DNA from: Mycolicibacterium wolinskyi
GTDB lineage: Bacteria > Actinomycetota > Actinomycetes > Mycobacteriales > Mycobacteriaceae
DNA: 64,000 bases
Direction: 5' to 3'
Assembly: GCF_002101965.1 (NCBI RefSeq)
Contig: NZ_LQQA01000029.1
Span: 310,001-374,000, forward strand
Shown: positions 60,667 through 64,000 of the stretch, piece by piece
How positions within the stretch are numbered: position 1 is the first letter of the stretch
Layout of the letters: every line of letters begins with the position of its first letter
The notes under the pieces: model-generated
Databases searched by the model: none
Seen by the model: the letters and a program-made list of their open reading frames with translations, nothing else
What the model was told of the DNA's origin: nothing
Made by a program: the position numbers and the translations under genes

Positions 60667-62004
60667 ATGATCGGACTCTGGGCCCTGGGCACCTATCTCG
60701 CCACCATCCTGATCTGGACGACGATCCTGCGGCGCAACGTCGGCGAAGCCATGGTGCTCGGCTTCCTCGTTGCGGCGGCATTCAGCGGCGGCTCGGCGCT
60801 CACGATCGGGTGGGACGCGCTCTACAAGGCCCTGACGGACGAGATCGTCTATGCCACCGTGGTGTTCGTGTTCATGGGTTTCCTCCTGGAGCGCAGCGGC
60901 GTCACCTACCGGATGATCAATCTGTTGGACGCACTGATCGGCCGACGTCGCGGGGGTCCGGCCTACGTCTCCACCCTCGCATCCGCGGGTCTCGGCAGCA
61001 TCGTCCACAACCAGGCGGCGATCGCCGCGACGGTCGGCTCGGTGACCATCCCGTGGATGGAACGCGAGAAGGTCGACCGGGCGACCGCCGCGACGATCGT
61101 TGCCGGCAACGCCGGGATGGGCATCACCTTCCCGTTCAGCGCCTCGATGTTCGTGCTCGTCGGCGCGTCCGCGGGTGGTGCCGCCCTCGAATTGAACTCG
61201 CTCATCATGCCTTTGGTGATCGGCGGGCTATGGTGCGTCTTGCACCGCCTCATCGTCACCGCAATCTTCGTGCGACGGTCGAAGGTCGCCGACGCCGGGC
61301 GGCCAGAGCGGATTCGACCCGGCGAGGCCTTCCGCAACGGGTGGTCGACGCTGCTGCTGTTCGTGGTGATCGCGATCCCGATCATCCTGACAACGGGCGC
61401 CGTCGCCGAGATTCTCAGCAATCACGTCGGACTCGACATCACCGATTCGGTGAGCCTGATCTTCTGGATGCCGGTGCTGCTGATCGCCACCGGGTTACTG
61501 CTCGGCCGTGGGCAGCTGCCGAATACGGTGACGAAATGGATGGCGCTGCTGAGTGATTCGGCCCCACGCTTCGGCCTGGTGGGCATGACGGTGATTTTCG
61601 CCTTTGCCGGGGCCAATGCTCTGGCGACCACGGGTCTCCCGGACCAACTTGGGGGTCTCCTGGACGGCCTCGACCTCCCGGTGCCGGTTCTCGCCTTGGT
61701 CATCGGCGTCATCGTGATCGCTGTCGCCGCGCCGTTGTCGTCGACCGCGACCATGGCCGCCGTCGGCGTCATCGGCGTCGCCGCGCTGGTTGCCGCCGGG
61801 GTCCCGGCCACCACCGCCGCAGTGGCTGTGTTGATCTTCTCGTCCTGCGAGGCCGCCGTCCCGCCGGGCGGGGCACCGCTGTACGTGTCCTGCGGCATCG
61901 CGGGGGTGGACCCGTTTCAAACCTTCCGCCCGATGTTCGTCTATTACGCCCTACCGCTGCTCGGGATCGGCATCCTCGTGGCGTCCGGAATCCTTCCCGT
62001 CTGA
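60667..62004 (+). CDS. TRAP transporter large permease-like (DctM family)
   Basis: 445 residues, about 12 membrane segments. DctM-type features: FVFMGFLLERSGVTYRMINLLDALIGRRRGGPAYVS in parts, SAGLGSIVHNQAAIAATVGSVTIPWM and the C-terminal EAAVPPGGAPLYVSCGIAGVDPF, similar to the PPxG repeats of DctM. No TRAP binding protein is in the window; the only small membrane partner is the next gene. A second uptake or export system beside TctABC. Confidence 0.82.
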   Translation: MIGLWALGTYLATILIWTTILRRNVGEAMVLGFLVAAAFSGGSALTIGWDALYKALTDEIVYATVVFVFMGFLLERSGVTYRMINLLDALIGRRRGGPAYVSTLASAGLGSIVHNQAAIAATVGSVTIPWMEREKVDRATAATIVAGNAGMGITFPFSASMFVLVGASAGGAALELNSLIMPLVIGGLWCVLHRLIVTAIFVRRSKVADAGRPERIRPGEAFRNGWSTLLLFVVIAIPIILTTGAVAEILSNHVGLDITDSVSLIFWMPVLLIATGLLLGRGQLPNTVTKWMALLSDSAPRFGLVGMTVIFAFAGANALATTGLPDQLGGLLDGLDLPVPVLALVIGVIVIAVAAPLSSTATMAAVGVIGVAALVAAGVPATTAAVAVLIFSSCEAAVPPGGAPLYVSCGIAGVDPFQTFRPMFVYYALPLLGIGILVASGILPV

Positions 62005-62017
62005 TAGGAGTACAGCG

Positions 62018-62266
62018 ATGGCTTACTCGATCACCCGATCCATCTTCGTCATTTCGGCTGCGCTCGCACTGCTGGGCGGCCTTGTCTTCGTGGGATGCCA
62101 GGCGATCGGACTGGTCTTCGGAGCCCAATCGTTGGTCGAGGGTCCCAATGGCATCTTCAAAACGATGCTGTGCATCGCTGGATCCGTCGGAGCCATCGCC
62201 GCGTTCCTTCTCGGCTACTTGAAACGCGACGTGCCGGCCGAATCGGAGAACGGCGTGGCGCGATGA
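62018..62266 (+). CDS. Small two-segment membrane protein
   Basis: 82 residues, TAGGAG upstream. Two hydrophobic helices (VISAALALLGGLVFVGCQAIGLVF and MLCIAGSVGAIAAFLLGYL, in parts) and a charged C-terminus. Placed between the DctM-like permease and the cyclase, overlapping the latter by ATGA. It may be a minimal DctQ-type partner, though DctQ has four helices. No family recognised. Confidence 0.7.
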   Translation: MAYSITRSIFVISAALALLGGLVFVGCQAIGLVFGAQSLVEGPNGIFKTMLCIAGSVGAIAAFLLGYLKRDVPAESENGVAR

Positions 62267-63246
62267 CCGGCCCGCGCCACTCCCTCCCGACGCGAGATGA
62301 ACTGAAACGTCGACCAGGTTCGTTGGGCGGCACTTCCTGGGGGTTGTTCGCCGACCCGTGGCGCGGCGCACCGTCGTTCATCGACGACGCCGCCGTCTTG
62401 GGCGCGGTCCGATCCGTCACGCACGGTGAGGTGTTCGGCCTGGACTACCCGATCGACGCGTTCATGCCGGGCATGTCGAAGGCCAGAAAGCCGGTCCGCC
62501 ACGTCATCTACGCCAACCACCCCGCCCATCGCGACGACTACCTGGACGGGTACTACCTCCAGTCCTCGAGCCAGATCGACGGGCTGCGCCACCGCAGAGC
62601 AGACGACGTGGGCTTCTACGGCGGAGTGCCCGACGAGCGCATCACCGAAGACACCGAAGACCTGGGCATCCAGGTATGGGCCGATGCGCCGATCGTCAGT
62701 CGAGGACTACTCGTCGACCTCGCCGGCCACCTCGAATCCAACGGAATGAGCATCGACCATCGCGAGGGGCAGCCGCTCGGTCATGAGCTCATTGTCGAGG
62801 CGCTCGTCGCACAATCGATCGAGCCTCGGTGCGGCGACATCATCATGCTCCACACCGGTTGGAGTGAATGGTTTCTCGGTCTCTCACCCGACGAGCGTCG
62901 CCAACAACAGGCCAGTGGGCGCGCGTCCGGAATCGCCCAGGGCGAGGAACTTCTCGACTGGGCCTGGGACACGGGCGTGGCGCTCCTCGCAACCGACAAC
63001 TTTGCCGTCGAATGCCTTCCACCGCGGGGGGATTCGCCTTTCATCCAGACCGCGCCGCACGACAAGGGCATGATGCACCAGGAGTTCCTCGCGAAGCTCG
63101 GCATCCCCCTCGGCGAACTGTGGCGGCTCGGACCGCTTGCCCGGCGTATGCGTGCGCTCGGCCGGTGGGAAGCCCTGGTCATCGTCAAGCCATTGAACGT
63201 GCCCGGCGGCGCCGGCTCCCCGGCCAATGCGACGGCGATCCTCTGA
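62263..63246 (+). CDS. Cyclase-family (kynurenine formamidase-like) hydrolase
   Basis: 327 residues from ATG 62263. PF04199-type fold: GTSWGLFADPW, then LQSSSQIDGLRHRRAD where the usual HxGTHxDxPxH motif stands; Asp and the final His are kept but the first histidines are Ser/Gln. Later GDIIMLHTGWSEWFLG and ALLATDNFAVECLPP are typical. The QxDGLRH variant is common in long bacterial and fungal members. It may hydrolyse a lactone or amide intermediate of the imported carboxylate pathway. Confidence 0.85.
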   Translation: MTGPRHSLPTRDELKRRPGSLGGTSWGLFADPWRGAPSFIDDAAVLGAVRSVTHGEVFGLDYPIDAFMPGMSKARKPVRHVIYANHPAHRDDYLDGYYLQSSSQIDGLRHRRADDVGFYGGVPDERITEDTEDLGIQVWADAPIVSRGLLVDLAGHLESNGMSIDHREGQPLGHELIVEALVAQSIEPRCGDIIMLHTGWSEWFLGLSPDERRQQQASGRASGIAQGEELLDWAWDTGVALLATDNFAVECLPPRGDSPFIQTAPHDKGMMHQEFLAKLGIPLGELWRLGPLARRMRALGRWEALVIVKPLNVPGGAGSPANATAIL

Positions 63247-63340
63247 CAAACGTGACTGGTGCGCCACCGCCGCGCCTGAGTCGTTGTGGCCGCTTCCTGG
63301 CATGGTTCTCGCCGGAAACCCGTAGTGCCGGCACACCGCC

Positions 63341-64000
63341 TCAGATGCGCTGTGGCACCGCCGCCGCGAGGGCTTGGTCGAGGAACTCGCCCGGTACTTC
63401 GGGCCAGTCGAGCGACCACCGCCCGGCCTGCTGGTCGGCCCGGAGTTCGGCCAGGGTGGCAACGACATGCGGACCACCGTCGACGAGGTAGCGCAGCATC
63501 CGCAATTGTGCGCATTGGGCGGCGACGCCGGCGAGCGTGGCTTTCGCTTCGGCGGTTTGGCTGTCGGCGGCGAGACATGCCCCGAGCAGGCGCCGGGCCC
63601 GCAACAGTGCCTGCGGGTGATTGCGCGTCGCGAGTCGGTCGACCCATTCGCGGGCCCAGCGGCAGGCGAGGGCACGCTTGTCCGGATCGTCTTCGGCGAT
63701 CAGCATGCGGATCGCCGAGGCCTCCTCGAATTGCACGGCGATCTCGTCCATCGCATCGACCGGTTGCCTGCGTGCGTCGTAGGACGTCAGCGGCATCGGG
63801 CCGAACTCCGGATGGGGCGGCAGGCCGAGCCGGATCCGCTCGTGCTCGGCGAGTGCCCGCAGCCGGTTCAGTGACAGGGTGCGCGCGACGCGCGTCGCCT
63901 CGTCCAGCCGTTGCGCTGCCGCCAGCCGGTCCCCCTGGAGCGCTTTGATCCTGGCGTTGATGACGTAGCGGGCGATCTTGAAGTCGACGGAGCCGCCTTC
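63341..64000 (-). CDS. C-terminal part of a large helical-repeat regulator (MalT/PknK-like), 5' truncated
   Basis: The frame is open from 64000 down to the stop at 63341, so 219 C-terminal residues are seen; the ATG at 63796 is internal. The segment is all-helical, Ala/Leu/Arg-rich and tetratricopeptide-like (ARYVINARIKALQGDRLAAAQRLDEATRVAR, TRNHPQALLRARRLLGACLAADSQ, in parts), ending EVPGEFLDQALAAAVPQRI. Such tails occur on PknK-type kinases and MalT/LuxR-type ATPase regulators of mycobacteria. The family call needs the missing N-terminus. Confidence 0.6.
   Translation of the reverse strand, partial: EGGSVDFKIARYVINARIKALQGDRLAAAQRLDEATRVARTLSLNRLRALAEHERIRLGLPPHPEFGPMPLTSYDARRQPVDAMDEIAVQFEEASAIRMLIAEDDPDKRALACRWAREWVDRLATRNHPQALLRARRLLGACLAADSQTAEAKATLAGVAAQCAQLRMLRYLVDGGPHVVATLAELRADQQAGRWSLDWPEVPGEFLDQALAAAVPQRI

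Noticed and set aside
1..64000. tRNA, rRNA, CRISPR arrays, prophage genes, transposases
   Set aside because: None were recognised on either strand; no regularly spaced repeats or integrase/transposase motifs were seen.

Overview
The window is high-GC, gene-dense actinobacterial DNA. It most resembles a fast-growing, environmental Mycobacterium/Mycolicibacterium. Supporting signs are a short BlaI/BlaR-type pair beside an L,D-transpeptidase and an NlpC/P60 hydrolase, several tiny Sec-secreted mycobacterial-type proteins, many ATGA/GTGA gene overlaps, and a large load of catabolic operons. No rRNA, tRNA, CRISPR array, prophage or intact insertion sequence was seen. The species call is an inference.

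Region by region. 1-2702: 3' three-quarters of an indolepyruvate ferredoxin oxidoreductase-type enzyme. 2731-8893 (minus): acetoin/pyruvate dehydrogenase-type operon (E1 alpha, E1 beta, E2, E3) ending in a GAF-domain, AcoR-like regulator. 9317-25079: a TetR regulator divergent from a long plus-strand catabolic operon. This operon has a luciferase-like monooxygenase, two crotonases, a complete branched-chain-amino-acid-type ABC importer, two acyl-CoA synthetases, a creatininase-family hydrolase, a flavin reductase fused by overlap to a degenerate RibBA-like protein, a VOC protein and an SDR. A minus-strand IclR regulator (25641-26507) follows. 26429-30911: a second 2-oxoacid dehydrogenase unit (AceE-like E1, E2 without an E3-binding domain, a coupled small protein) divergent from an Lrp/AsnC regulator. 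31101-39251: a tiny secreted peptide with a strong terminator, a sarcosine-oxidase-like flavoenzyme, then an XRE-cupin regulator leading a polyamine-type ABC importer, an amine-oxidase-like flavoenzyme and a cupin. 39279-42278: unlinked single genes (Uma2, ThiD-like kinase, alpha/beta hydrolase, HxlR) and an alcohol dehydrogenase remnant. 42264-48731 (minus): a four-gene exopolysaccharide-type operon (exosortase-like membrane protein, BcsA-like synthase, BcsB-like protein, polytopic membrane protein). 49305-54578: a cell-envelope block with an NlpC/P60 hydrolase, an L,D-transpeptidase, DsbA- and CcdA-like thiol proteins and BlaI/BlaR, tied together by two related long palindromes. 55187-63246: an IclR regulator and a plus-strand operon with a complete tripartite tricarboxylate transporter, an RraA-type aldolase, a dehydrogenase, a TRAP large permease, a small membrane protein and a cyclase-family hydrolase. 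63341-64000: C-terminal part of a large regulator running off the window.

How the genes work together. The dominant theme is regulated uptake plus activation of organic acids or amines: each transporter sits with its own regulator and first enzymes. The two parts that look least described are (i) the flavin-linked CoA catabolic operon, where a RibBA-like protein that has lost key riboflavin-synthesis residues is translationally coupled to a flavin reductase, and (ii) the BlaI-type regulon candidate, in which matching palindromes stand before peptidoglycan-remodelling genes rather than a beta-lactamase.
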